Origin: Clostridiales bacterium
Lineage (GTDB): Bacteria > Bacillota > Clostridia > Oscillospirales > Oscillospiraceae
Reading direction: 5' to 3'
Assembly (NCBI GenBank): GCA_004554585.1
Contig: SFLH01000001.1
Span: forward strand, 62,001-126,000
Length of the DNA stretch: 64,000 bases
Part shown: positions 24,290 to 32,535 of the stretch, one piece after another
Numbering within the stretch: the stretch's first letter is position 1
How the letters are laid out: the number at the start of each line of letters is the position of its first letter
Translations under genes and position numbers: made by a program
The notes under the pieces: generated by a model
What the model was told of the DNA's origin: nothing
The model's database searches: none
The model's input: the letters and a program-made list of their open reading frames with translations, nothing else

Positions 24290-25894
24290 TCAGTCCTGCC
24301 ACTTGGCAGCCACTGCCCGCAGCTGGGCGGCCATTTTCTTCAGGTCCTTGTTGGCCCCGCCCTTGCTGGCCCGCACCAGGGCCAGCAGGTCCATGGCAGC
24401 CAGCTCCAACTCGTGGTAGGCCGTGGAGGGCCGGCCGGTAGACTCGAAGGAGGTCTTCTTGGGGGCGATCTCCACCCCAGCGGCCAGCATCACGTTCCGG
24501 GCCAGGTCGAAGACTTCCTCATACAAGGGCGCGTGGGCGGGCAGGCCCTTCTCCCGCAGGGTGTGGGCGAAGATTTCCGTCACCTGGGCGTCCCCGTGGA
24601 CCACGAAGATCTGCTGGGGGGCTGGGTCCTGGATGTGGTCCACCCAGTCGATCAGGTGGTCCCGGTCGGCGTGGGAGGAGAGGCCCTTAAAGTTGTAGAT
24701 CTTGGCGTTGACGGCGATCTCCTCCCCAAACAGCTTCACCTGCTTGGCCCCGTCCAGCAGGTGGCGGCCCAGGGTGCCCTCACCCTGGTAGCCCACAAAG
24801 ACGATGGCGCACTCCTCCCGCCACAGGTTGTGCTTGAGGTGGTGGCGGATGCGCCCGGCATCGCACATGCCGGAGGCGGAGATGATGACCTTGGGGGTCT
24901 TGTCCAGGTTGAGCATCTTGGACTCCTCGCTGCTCTCGGTCATCATCAGGCCCGGGAAGGTGAACAGCCGCTCTCCTTCCCGCACCACCTCGATGGCCTC
25001 TTCATCCAGATAGCCCCGCAGGTCGCCAGAGAAGATTTTGGTGGCCTCGTTGGCCAGAGGGGAGTCCACACAGACGGTAAAGTCGGGGCAACTCTTCACC
25101 AGTCCCTCCTTCTTCATCTCCCGCATGAAGTACAGCAGCTCCTGGGTCCGGCCCACGGCGAAGGAGGGGATGATGACGTTGCCTCCCTTGGCAAAGGTCT
25201 CGTCGATGATCTGGGCCAGGGCTTCCTCGTAGGAGTCCACCGGCTCATGGTTGCGGTCGCCATAGGTGCTCTCCATGACCACATAGTCCGCCCCGGTGAG
25301 GAAGGAGGGGTCCCGGATCACCGGCTGGTTGATGTTGCCGATGTCCCCGGAGAAGACGATCTTCTTCTCCACCCCATCCTCGGTCAGCCACAGTTCCACG
25401 CTGGCTGAACCCAGCAGGTGGCCGGCGTCCACAAAGCGGAGCTTTGCCCCCTCAAAGAGTTCCACCACCTGGCCGTACTCGGCGGTGACCAGGTGTTCCT
25501 CCACCCGGGCCGCGTCCTCCACGGTGTACAGGGGCTCCACCGGGGGCCGGCCGGCCCGCTTGCCCTTTTGGTTCTTCCACTGGGCGTCCATCTCCTGGAT
25601 GTGGGCCGAGTCCCGCAGCATCACCGACAGCAGCTGGCCGGTCAGGCGGGTGGTGAAGATCTGGCCCTGAAAGCCCTCTTTGATCAGCAGGGGGATGCGC
25701 CCGGAGTGATCGATGTGGGCGTGGGTGACAATGACATAGTCAATGTAGTTGGGAGCGAAATCCAGCGCGGCGTTGTCCCGCTCGTCCCGGCCCTGCTGCA
25801 GGCCGCAGTCGATGAGAATCTTCCTGCCCGCCACCTCCACACAGTGGCAGCTGCCGGTGACGGCCTTGGCCGCGCCGAAAAAGGTCAGTTTCAT
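24290..25894 (-). CDS. Beta-CASP metallo-beta-lactamase fold RNA nuclease
   Basis: The 534-residue protein combines a metallo-beta-lactamase domain with a beta-CASP insert and an RMMBL tail, as in bacterial YSH1/CPSF73-like nucleases. Motif 2 is VTHAHIDHSG (about 57-66), later metal ligands appear in DAGHLLGSAS and FSGDIGNINQP, and the C-terminal KGLSSHADRDHLIDW and IFVVHGD segments complete the site. It probably processes RNA in the cytoplasm. It differs from RNase J in layout. An AAAGGGAGGG site precedes the ATG. Confidence 0.88.
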   Translation of the reverse strand: MKLTFFGAAKAVTGSCHCVEVAGRKILIDCGLQQGRDERDNAALDFAPNYIDYVIVTHAHIDHSGRIPLLIKEGFQGQIFTTRLTGQLLSVMLRDSAHIQEMDAQWKNQKGKRAGRPPVEPLYTVEDAARVEEHLVTAEYGQVVELFEGAKLRFVDAGHLLGSASVELWLTEDGVEKKIVFSGDIGNINQPVIRDPSFLTGADYVVMESTYGDRNHEPVDSYEEALAQIIDETFAKGGNVIIPSFAVGRTQELLYFMREMKKEGLVKSCPDFTVCVDSPLANEATKIFSGDLRGYLDEEAIEVVREGERLFTFPGLMMTESSEESKMLNLDKTPKVIISASGMCDAGRIRHHLKHNLWREECAIVFVGYQGEGTLGRHLLDGAKQVKLFGEEIAVNAKIYNFKGLSSHADRDHLIDWVDHIQDPAPQQIFVVHGDAQVTEIFAHTLREKGLPAHAPLYEEVFDLARNVMLAAGVEIAPKKTSFESTGRPSTAYHELELAAMDLLALVRASKGGANKDLKKMAAQLRAVAAKWQD

Positions 25895-26035
25895 GGGGAT
25901 ACCCTCCCTTTCTATTCTTCTCCGCCGGACAAAGGCCGGCGGAGCGGTTGCCTAGTCGTGATACAACTATCATACCCTATTTTCTCTCTTTTGCATAGGG
26001 GGCTTCGACCTTTTGGGGAAAATTTGCGGCCTTTC

Positions 26036-26064
26036 TTGCCCCCGTGCCAGGGGTATGATAGAAT
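26036..26064 (+). promoter_or_regulatory. Promoter of the VOC gene
   Basis: TTGCCC (26036-26041) and TAGAAT (26059-26064) lie 17 bases apart. Confidence 0.5.
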
Positions 26065-26107
26065 ACAGACACCCAAACCACGCCAAAGAAAAAGGAGAGA
26101 CCCGCCC

Positions 26108-26470
26108 ATGACCACCATGTCTCATGTCTGCCTGCGGGTGCTGGATCTGGAGCGCAGCACCGCCTTTTACCGCCAACACCTGGGCCTGACCGTCCAGCGG
26201 GAGCTGGACATGCCCGACCGGGGCTGGCAGCTGCGCTTCCTGGGGGACGGCCAGACTCCCTTCCAGCTGGAGCTGTGCCGGGAGACCGGCCGCACCCAGC
26301 CCTATCATCTGGGGGACGACACCCCCCACGTGGCCCTGACCGCCCAAGACTTTCCCCAGTGCAAAGCCCGCCACCGGGAGGCCGGGCTCATCTGCGATGA
26401 GCTGCCCAGCGGCATCTACTTCATCCAGGACCCCGACGGGCACCTTCTGGAGATCCTGCCCCCCAAATGA
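26108..26470 (+). CDS. VOC family protein (glyoxalase I-like)
   Basis: The 120-residue protein is a two-module vicinal oxygen chelate protein. The first half has MSHVCLRVLDLERSTAFYRQHLGL and the second HVALTAQDF and FIQDPDGHLLEILPPK. The metal-ligand pattern (H near residue 5, E near 58, H near 78, E near 116) matches lactoylglutathione lyase-like enzymes that detoxify methylglyoxal. True glyoxalase activity is not assured. A GGAGAG site and a promoter support the start, and a strong terminator follows. Confidence 0.85.
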   Translation: MTTMSHVCLRVLDLERSTAFYRQHLGLTVQRELDMPDRGWQLRFLGDGQTPFQLELCRETGRTQPYHLGDDTPHVALTAQDFPQCKARHREAGLICDELPSGIYFIQDPDGHLLEILPPK

Positions 26471-26482
26471 GCCCCAAAACGC

Positions 26483-26524
26483 CGACAGACCGCCGCGGAA
26501 ATCCCGCGGCGGTCTGTTTTTTCT
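26483..26524. terminator. Bidirectional intrinsic terminator
   Basis: A 14-bp stem (ACAGACCGCCGCGG / CCGCGGCGGTCTGT) is followed by TTTTTT on the plus strand and GGCGTTTTGG on the minus strand. It separates the convergent VOC and hydrolase genes. Confidence 0.88.
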
Positions 26525-26546
26525 TATGCAGGGGATCTGCCCGGGC

Positions 26547-27221
26547 TCAGCCGTAGCAGAAGTAGCTGGTGCTGGCGTACCAGCCGCTGTTGAAATACAC
26601 GGACTGCCAAACGCCCTTGCCCTGGACGAAGTTGGCCTGGTAAACGACGTTGGAAGGCATATCCACCTGGCCCATCATGGCCGCCTTCACCGCCTCCTCG
26701 CAGATGGCGTAGTAGTAGGTGCCGTTGGCGGCGTCGGTGTCCTTGATCTTCTGAGCAGCGGCCTCGGTGGCGTACCGGGTGGAGTACTGGCCGCGCTGGG
26801 TGATGACACCCTTCACCGTGTCGGGGAAGCGGCTGTCGGCCACGCGGTTGAGAACCACCTGAGCCACATACTGCCGCAGCTGGTCGGTGGTGTGGCCGGC
26901 CTCGTTGAAGACGGTGGTGGTGAGGATGCGGATGTCCTCGTCGGTGTACTTGGCCAGCTTCTGGTAGCCCACGATGAGGTCCTGGGCAGCGTGCCAGGTG
27001 CTCTTAGCGGCCTGGATGCCGTCACACTCGTCGGTGTAGCCCTGGGCACGCAGGGCCTCGGCGGCCTGATGGGCCTGGTCCTGAATGTCCCGCTGGTCTT
27101 GGATGGCGGCCATGCACTCGGTGTAGTTGCTGTCCGTGCTCTCAGCGGCGAAGGCCACGGGGATCATGGTCACGGTCAGCGCCATGCACAGCAGGGTCGC
27201 GGTCAAAAACTTTTTCATCAT
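26547..27221 (-). CDS. Secreted cell wall hydrolase (SleB/Hydrolase_2 domain)
   Basis: A signal peptide (about residues 1-26) is followed by a helical stretch and a C-terminal SleB-type hydrolase domain. That domain starts at ILTTTVFNEAGHTTDQLRQY, whose Glu is the expected catalytic residue, and runs through VAQVVLNRVADSRFPDTVKGVI. SleB-domain enzymes are lytic transglycosylases acting on peptidoglycan or spore cortex. The protein lacks a peptidoglycan-binding repeat, so it may not be the spore-specific SleB. Two adjacent ATGs are possible, and the second has better spacing to AGGAG. It is expressed from a promoter with an unusual structured 137-nt leader. Confidence 0.83.
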   Translation of the reverse strand: MMKKFLTATLLCMALTVTMIPVAFAAESTDSNYTECMAAIQDQRDIQDQAHQAAEALRAQGYTDECDGIQAAKSTWHAAQDLIVGYQKLAKYTDEDIRILTTTVFNEAGHTTDQLRQYVAQVVLNRVADSRFPDTVKGVITQRGQYSTRYATEAAAQKIKDTDAANGTYYYAICEEAVKAAMMGQVDMPSNVVYQANFVQGKGVWQSVYFNSGWYASTSYFCYG

Positions 27222-27267
27222 AAACTCCTGTCGTCTCGTCGTGGAAGCCCCTCCTGTCTCTGCCGGG

Positions 27268-27358
27268 GCAAGCGTCCTTGGGCGGCAGCAGTGCCGGAAG
27301 GACTTCCTGGCGTTTTCTTCCTCCGGGGCGGTCTCTCAGCACCCCGGCGACGCTTGCT
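27268..27358 (-). ncRNA. Structured leader RNA, candidate riboswitch
   Basis: The predicted transcript begins at once with GCAAGCGTC (27349-27357), which pairs perfectly with GACGCTTGC (27268-27276) to close a domain of about 90 nt. Inside, CCGGGG (27342-27347) pairs with CCCCGG (27323-27328). The same GCCGGGG can instead pair with CCCCGGC (27262-27268) just past the closing helix. This mutually exclusive pairing before a hydrolase gene resembles a riboswitch platform. I could not match it to the conserved core of the c-di-AMP or c-di-GMP riboswitches from memory. Confidence 0.5.
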
Positions 27359-27364
27359 GTGGGC

Positions 27365-27393
27365 ATTATACACAACACCGCCGTCCTTGGCAA
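27365..27393 (-). promoter_or_regulatory. Promoter of the SleB-like hydrolase transcript
   Basis: TTGCCA (27388-27393) and TATAAT (27365-27370) are 17 bases apart on the minus strand. The predicted start near 27358 coincides with the first base of a long-range stem. Confidence 0.75.
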
Positions 27394-27589
27394 ATCCCCT
27401 CTGGAAGGGAAAAACGCAGGGATTTTTCCGATGTCTTTTATGTTTTGCACAATTTTCCCCCGGGTCAAGCCCAAATGTTTATCCGCGTTGTCACTATTTC
27501 GTTTGATTTTGTTACCGTTTTGTAAATCGTTGGACACAGTTTCGTTACTCTTCACAAAATCTCCCCCCACCCCTTCCGTCAAAACGGAC

Positions 27590-27626
27590 AAAAAAAGAAA
27601 AATCCCTTGATGGACAAGGGATTTTC
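27590..27626 (-). terminator. Terminator after the crotonase gene
   Basis: AAAATCCCTTG pairs with CAAGGGATTTT on the minus strand and is followed by TTTTTCTTTTTTTG. It closes the surface-locus/crotonase transcript. The remaining bases to 27394 are AT-rich and hold no gene that I can see. Confidence 0.88.
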
Positions 27627-27651
27627 CTTTGTGCAAGATTTTTAAAGCGGT

Positions 27652-28428
27652 TTAAAAATCCTCAAACTGCGGGGTCCGGCGGGCCAAAAAGGCCTCCATT
27701 CCCTCCTGTTTGTCCCGGGTGGCGAAGGCCAAACCCAGCAGATCCTTCTCCCGTTCGGCCCCGTTGCGCCGGTCGATGTCCATGCTGGAATTGACGGCGC
27801 TTTTGGCCAGGGCCACCGCGTAGCCGGAGCGGCTGACGATCTTTTCTCCCAGGGCCCGGCAGGCGGACATCAGCTGGTCGCGGGGCACCACGTGGTTGAC
27901 CAGGCCCATGCGATAGGCCTCCTGGGCGTCGATCTGGTCTCCCGTGAAGATCATCTCCTTGGCCCGGCCCACACCAATCAGGCGGGCCAGGCGCTGGGTT
28001 CCGCCGCCGCCGGGGATGATGCCCAGGCTCACTTCCGGCAGGGCAAAGCGGGCGTTCTCCGAGGCCAGGCGCAGGTCGCAGGCCAGGGTGAGTTCGCACC
28101 CGCCCCCCAGGGCGTAGCCGTTGACGGCGGCGATGGTCACCTGGCGCATGTTCTCCAGCAGGTCCGCCGTCTCATGGCACAGGCCGGACAGGCGGCGGCC
28201 GGCGATGGCATTCTCCCCCACCATCTGGGCGATGTCTGCCCCGGCGGCGAAGGCCTTTTCCCCGGCGCCGGTGAGGATGACCACCCGGATTTCATCCATG
28301 GCCTCCACCTGGCGCAGGATGGCGATCATCTCCCGGTAGACCTGGCTGCTCAGGGCGTTCAGGCACTCGGGGCGGTCGATGGTCACCACCGCAAAGGGGG
28401 CATCCAACTGCAATTTCACAAGCTCCAC
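27652..28428 (-). CDS. Enoyl-CoA hydratase/isomerase family protein (crotonase)
   Basis: The 258-residue protein is a crotonase-superfamily enzyme. The oxyanion-hole segments are KAFAAGADIAQM (about 58) and NGYALGGGCELTLACDLR (about 102). The second acid region is ALPEVSLGIIPGGGGTQRL (about 128), matching 3-hydroxybutyryl-CoA dehydratase/enoyl-CoA hydratase. No acyl-CoA dehydrogenase or thiolase neighbours it. The start is best read as the GTG at 28428, eight bases after GAGGAGG. It sits 69 bases after the deacetylase gene. Confidence 0.88.
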   Translation of the reverse strand: MELVKLQLDAPFAVVTIDRPECLNALSSQVYREMIAILRQVEAMDEIRVVILTGAGEKAFAAGADIAQMVGENAIAGRRLSGLCHETADLLENMRQVTIAAVNGYALGGGCELTLACDLRLASENARFALPEVSLGIIPGGGGTQRLARLIGVGRAKEMIFTGDQIDAQEAYRMGLVNHVVPRDQLMSACRALGEKIVSRSGYAVALAKSAVNSSMDIDRRNGAEREKDLLGLAFATRDKQEGMEAFLARRTPQFEDF

Positions 28429-28497
28429 AAGCGCTTCCTCCTCTCGGACCACTGTCCTTTGTTTTCTATGGGTTTTCCGGCGTCCCAGGGGACGTCT

Positions 28498-29778
28498 TCA
28501 CCCCAGGTAGGCCTCGTAAACCTGCCGGCGGGTGTGGTTTTTCACCGGGCCGAAGAACTCCCGGGGCAGGGAGGTCACCAGCCCGTCGGGGTCCATGGCG
28601 TACTTTAAGATCCCCTGCTCGGCGCACCAGTCCATGGCCCCCCAGTTGGCGTGCTGGGGCTGGCCCGTCTCCCGGATGCGGGCCAGGCGGCGGCTGACGG
28701 CCTGCTGGCGGGGGGCCAGGAGCATGGCCAGCTCGCCCCAGGTCATGGGGGCCTCCAGCCGCAGGCGGTTGTCGGAGAAGACAATGGCCTGCTTCTTTTG
28801 CAGTTGGGCCAGCTTGGCAAAGGCCGGGTCCTCCCGGCCCAGGTCAGCAAAGGGGCTCTCCTCCAGAAGCTCGCTGACGGTGACCACCCGGTAGCCATAG
28901 GCGTGGAGAATGGCCAGCTGTTCCCGCAGGCCGAAGGCCACGGGGGTACGGCGATCCATGTTGTAGCCGTCCTTTTGGAAGATGATCTGGCCGGCCAGGG
29001 CGTCAGGGTTCTCCGCCAGAGCCTTTTTCAGGGGAGCAGTCATGGCCTCTACCTCGGCCTTCAGGCTGTCCTGGACGGTGCTGTGGCGGATGGGCAGCCA
29101 CCCCGCCCCGTCAAAAGCGGCGGCCAGATAGAGGTAGCCCATCTGGTCGTAGGCGTCGTAGCTGGTATAGCCTCCGGCGATCCGGTCCACGTAGTGAGGG
29201 GGCCGGGCCATGGTGATCTCATAGCCGTAGGTCTCCCGCAGCAGGCTGTGCAGACGCTTCAGGTCGGCCACCACCTGGTCCAGGTCTGTAAAGTATTCCC
29301 GCTTGCCATAGACGAAGGGCTTCTTGCCGTATAAGATGTGGCGGTAACTGTGATTGGTCACCTGGTGGCCCTCCGCCAGGATGCGCTGCATCAGCCGGGG
29401 GTTGTGGGCCGCGCCCCCCCGCTCGTCCTGGTTGATGTCGGGGTAATGGTCGTATTTTACGCCTCCCCAATCGGCCTGGCCGGCGCGGCCGGCGATGTCC
29501 GGGTAGTTCTCCCCGGTGTCCCCCACCACGTCAAAGGTCCCCTTGGCCCCGTAGTCCTTCAGGGTGTCTAGCAGCACATCCGTCAGAGACTGGCCGCCGA
29601 ACTTGTCGGGGCTGGCGGGCAGGTCCATGGGGCCGTCGTCAAAGGTCATGGCCACCACCCGCTGGCTGGTCTTTACCCGCTCGATCCGGCGGGTATAGCT
29701 CACATGCCGCTTTTCTTCGGGCAGGAACTTGCGCAGCACTCGCTTTCCCGCCTTTCCCGCTTTTACAATCAAAGACAT
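28498..29778 (-). CDS. Polysaccharide deacetylase family protein (NodB domain)
   Basis: The 426-residue protein has a NodB catalytic domain with the metal/base motif AMTFDDGP (about 42-49) and NHSYRH (about 140), followed by motif RPPHY and a large C-terminal extension. The last 90 residues contain MTWGELAMLL and ANWGAMDWCAEQGILK, which loosely recall S-layer homology repeats. It has no classical signal peptide. It may deacetylate a cell-surface sugar polymer. It follows the flippase gene by 16 bases with a GAGGAGAAG site, within a surface-polymer operon. Confidence 0.85.
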   Translation of the reverse strand: MSLIVKAGKAGKRVLRKFLPEEKRHVSYTRRIERVKTSQRVVAMTFDDGPMDLPASPDKFGGQSLTDVLLDTLKDYGAKGTFDVVGDTGENYPDIAGRAGQADWGGVKYDHYPDINQDERGGAAHNPRLMQRILAEGHQVTNHSYRHILYGKKPFVYGKREYFTDLDQVVADLKRLHSLLRETYGYEITMARPPHYVDRIAGGYTSYDAYDQMGYLYLAAAFDGAGWLPIRHSTVQDSLKAEVEAMTAPLKKALAENPDALAGQIIFQKDGYNMDRRTPVAFGLREQLAILHAYGYRVVTVSELLEESPFADLGREDPAFAKLAQLQKKQAIVFSDNRLRLEAPMTWGELAMLLAPRQQAVSRRLARIRETGQPQHANWGAMDWCAEQGILKYAMDPDGLVTSLPREFFGPVKNHTRRQVYEAYLG

Positions 29779-29794
29779 GATCTTCTCCTCTTTT

Positions 29795-31327
29795 TTATCC
29801 GTTGCGATGTGTTCCCCGGCGGTCCTGCCAGCTCTGCCAGAGCTGCTTGGTCTGGCGGCGGTGCAGGGCCGCGATGGCCAGGCCGTAGACGGCACAGCCC
29901 GCCGAGAGCTTCAGCGCCGTTCGCACCAGCACACTGGCGATCCCCAGCTGGCCCACGGCCAGGACGGTCCCAGCAGCCAGGGCCATAGCCAAAACGCATT
30001 TCCCATAACTTTTCCCCTGGGAAAAGAGCCGGAAGCCCGGCACCATCTTCCGAACCCCCCGGTCCAGCAAGACCACCGACAGCACCGCCGACAGGCTGGT
30101 GGCCAGGGTGACTCCCAGGATGCCCATCACCAGGCTGAGCAGGACGCTCAGGGCGATGTTGCACACCACGGAGGCGATGCTGATGACCATGGGGGCCTTG
30201 GTCTTTTGATAGGCAAAGTACACCCGGATGAAGAGCTCCCGCAGGGCAATGATGGGAAAGCCCACGGCGAAGCCCACCAGCGCCAAGGTGGTACTGTGTA
30301 CGTTTTCTAAGGTGAATTCCCCCCGGTAGTAGACCAGGGAGACGATGTCTCCCGCGCTGAGCACGGCGATCAGGGCCACCGGGGCCAAAATAAGGATCAT
30401 GGCCGTGGCGCCCTGGGTAAGGGTGCGGATCATCCGCTCCCGGTCCCCCTCGGCGGCGATCTCGGCGAAGCGGCTGAGAAGGATCAGGTTCAAGGTAGCC
30501 GTGAAGGTGCCGGTGACGAACTGCTCCAAGGTGTTGGCGTAGGTGTAGGCCGAGGCCATGCCCGCTCCCAGGTAGGAGCAGATGGCCTTGTCCACCACCC
30601 CGTTGAGCTGGATGACCACGTTGCTGATGAGCACCGGCAAGGCCAAGCGCCAGACCGTTTTGACGTTTTCATCCCAAAAGCGCAGGGTAGGCACAAAGCG
30701 ATACAGGCCCCGACAGCGCAGGTGGAGGAGCACCACCTGTATCACATTGGCGATATAGTAGGCGCAGACCAGAGCCGAAAGCCCCAGCTTCTCCCCTAGG
30801 ACCAGCATGAAGAAGATGGCCACGGGGTTGTAGATCACACCATACAGCTTGCCGGGTACGAAGATGTCGTTGGCGTTCTGCACGGCGGCATAGATGGACT
30901 GAAAGGCGGAGAACAGGAAGGCCGCGGAGAACAGGCGCAGGTAGTGAGCCAGCAGCTCCAGCTGCCCCTGGTCATAGGCCGGGGCCAGCAGCCATCCCAC
31001 CTGGGGGGCAAAGAGGTCCAGGAGAAAAACCGCCGCCAGGGCCCCCAGCAGGAAGAGGGTGAGCACTCGGGAGGCCACCTTTCCCGCCGCCTGCTTTCCC
31101 TGGCGCAGGGCGATGGAGATGTATACTGTCACCAAAGCGGTGGTCAGGGCGGTGGTGAAGGCCGCCGCCAGGTTGATCATGAACTCACTGGAGACAAAGT
31201 AGATGTCCGTGGCCGTATTGGACCCATAGACGTTGGCCACAATGCTCTGCCGGAAAAAGCCCAGGACTTTGGACAGAAGCATGGCTGCCGCCACCACCGT
31301 GGTGGTTTTCACGATGTTTCTGCTCAT
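29795..31327 (-). CDS. MurJ-like lipid-linked sugar flippase (MOP superfamily)
   Basis: The 510-residue integral membrane protein has about 14 hydrophobic helices and the MurJ-type opening AAAMLLSKVLGFFRQSIVANVYG. MVN/MurJ proteins flip undecaprenyl-linked precursors such as lipid II across the membrane. It may be the cell-wall flippase or one specific to the polymer made by this locus. Its ATG overlaps the ATP-grasp stop as ATGA, with GGAGGG upstream. The C-terminal end is basic (TKQLWQSWQDRR). Confidence 0.88.
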   Translation of the reverse strand: MSRNIVKTTTVVAAAMLLSKVLGFFRQSIVANVYGSNTATDIYFVSSEFMINLAAAFTTALTTALVTVYISIALRQGKQAAGKVASRVLTLFLLGALAAVFLLDLFAPQVGWLLAPAYDQGQLELLAHYLRLFSAAFLFSAFQSIYAAVQNANDIFVPGKLYGVIYNPVAIFFMLVLGEKLGLSALVCAYYIANVIQVVLLHLRCRGLYRFVPTLRFWDENVKTVWRLALPVLISNVVIQLNGVVDKAICSYLGAGMASAYTYANTLEQFVTGTFTATLNLILLSRFAEIAAEGDRERMIRTLTQGATAMILILAPVALIAVLSAGDIVSLVYYRGEFTLENVHSTTLALVGFAVGFPIIALRELFIRVYFAYQKTKAPMVISIASVVCNIALSVLLSLVMGILGVTLATSLSAVLSVVLLDRGVRKMVPGFRLFSQGKSYGKCVLAMALAAGTVLAVGQLGIASVLVRTALKLSAGCAVYGLAIAALHRRQTKQLWQSWQDRRGTHRNG

Positions 31328-32472
31328 CCGATCCCTCCGAGCAGATTTCTGCGGTAGCGCCGAGCAGGACGGCGGTCCCCCCGCAGGCAGGCCCCGTCGG
31401 GGATGCCCGGGTGCAGGGCGGCGCAAGCGTCCCGGAAAAAGGCTCCTACTTTTCCCTGGCGCAGCTCCTTCAGCGCAGCCATATGGCAGTGGGGCGAGAA
31501 CTTCATCCGTGTCCCTACCTGATAGCGGGGAGCGCAGGCGGCCAGGTCCAGGGGGGTATGGGTGCCCAGAGAGGCCTCCACCCAGCTCTCATACAAGGTC
31601 GCCTGGGCCGCTGTGGCCAGGGCGGCGCTCCCCCACAGGCGGGGATTAACTTCCAGCAAACGGGGGCCGGCCGGGCCGGCCTTGAAGTCCAGCATGGCCA
31701 GCCCTTGGAAGCCCAGGGCAGTCAGGAGCCGGGCGGCGCAATCCACCAGCTCCCGGTCAAAAATGGTCTGGCACAGGCAGGTGGGTCCCCCGGACAGGGG
31801 ATACTCCCGCTGGCTCTCATAGCAAAAAAAGTCCACGGGGCGGCTCTGGCGATCCATCACCATGGCCACCCCCACATCCCGGCCCTCCAGGTACTCCTGA
31901 ACCACCGGGCGCTCGGCAGCAGCGGAGAGTTCCTCGTACAGGGCAGGAAACTGTTCCGGCCGCCGGGCAATGCGGTAGCGCTGCCAGGACTTCAGGCCCA
32001 GGGCCTCTCCGTTGCGGTGCTTGAGGATCACCGGGTAGCGCAGGCGCCCGGCCAGCTCCTCCAGGGACTCCCCCGGCCGGCGCTGCCAGGTCTCCGGGGT
32101 GGGAATGCCCAACGAGCGGGCCAGCTCCCCCACCGCCTGCTTGTTGTCGGCCCGGTCCAGCACGTCCAGGGGCGAGACCAGAGCATGGACCTGGGTGGCT
32201 GCCTGGGGCTGGGCCGCAAAGGCCCGCAGGGTGTCCCGGCCTACCGGCAGCAGGACGCTCCCCGGCGGGCAGGCCGCCGTGATGGCGGCGGCGCCCCGCT
32301 GGTCTCGGGGCCAGCGCAGGGTCTGGGCGCAGTACTTGCTGTAAAAGCCCAGGCAGTGGGTGTCGGGGATGTCTGCGTACTCTCCGCAGAAAACCGTATG
32401 ACCCGCCCTTTCCAGGCTCCACAGGGGGGCCAGCGCCATTTTATAGCGAATGTCCGTGATTACGATGTTCAT
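31324..32472 (-). CDS. ATP-grasp domain ligase
   Basis: The 382-residue protein is an ATP-grasp enzyme of the carbamoyl-phosphate synthase-like/carboxylate-amine ligase type. ATP-binding features are VILKHRNGEALGLKSW (about 150), the adenine-side VQEYLEGRDVG (about 190) and metal-binding LDFKAGPAGPRLLEVNPRLWGS (about 270). It should join a carboxylate to an amine or similar nucleophile. The substrate is unknown. The start lacks a good ribosome binding site, and a GTG five codons upstream is possible. It is coupled to the flippase gene, implying a role in a surface polymer or peptide. Confidence 0.82.
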   Translation of the reverse strand: MNIVITDIRYKMALAPLWSLERAGHTVFCGEYADIPDTHCLGFYSKYCAQTLRWPRDQRGAAAITAACPPGSVLLPVGRDTLRAFAAQPQAATQVHALVSPLDVLDRADNKQAVGELARSLGIPTPETWQRRPGESLEELAGRLRYPVILKHRNGEALGLKSWQRYRIARRPEQFPALYEELSAAAERPVVQEYLEGRDVGVAMVMDRQSRPVDFFCYESQREYPLSGGPTCLCQTIFDRELVDCAARLLTALGFQGLAMLDFKAGPAGPRLLEVNPRLWGSAALATAAQATLYESWVEASLGTHTPLDLAACAPRYQVGTRMKFSPHCHMAALKELRQGKVGAFFRDACAALHPGIPDGACLRGDRRPARRYRRNLLGGIG

Positions 32473-32535
32473 AAGCTTTGCTAACACACCTTATTCTTCG
32501 CGCCTGGGGTGGTCCGCGCATCCGCCGGGCCGGCT

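Noticed and set aside
27268..27358. Assignment of the SleB leader to the c-di-AMP (ydaO) riboswitch
   Set aside because: The conserved internal and 3' sequences of that class that I can recall are not present, so only an unnamed structured leader is claimed.
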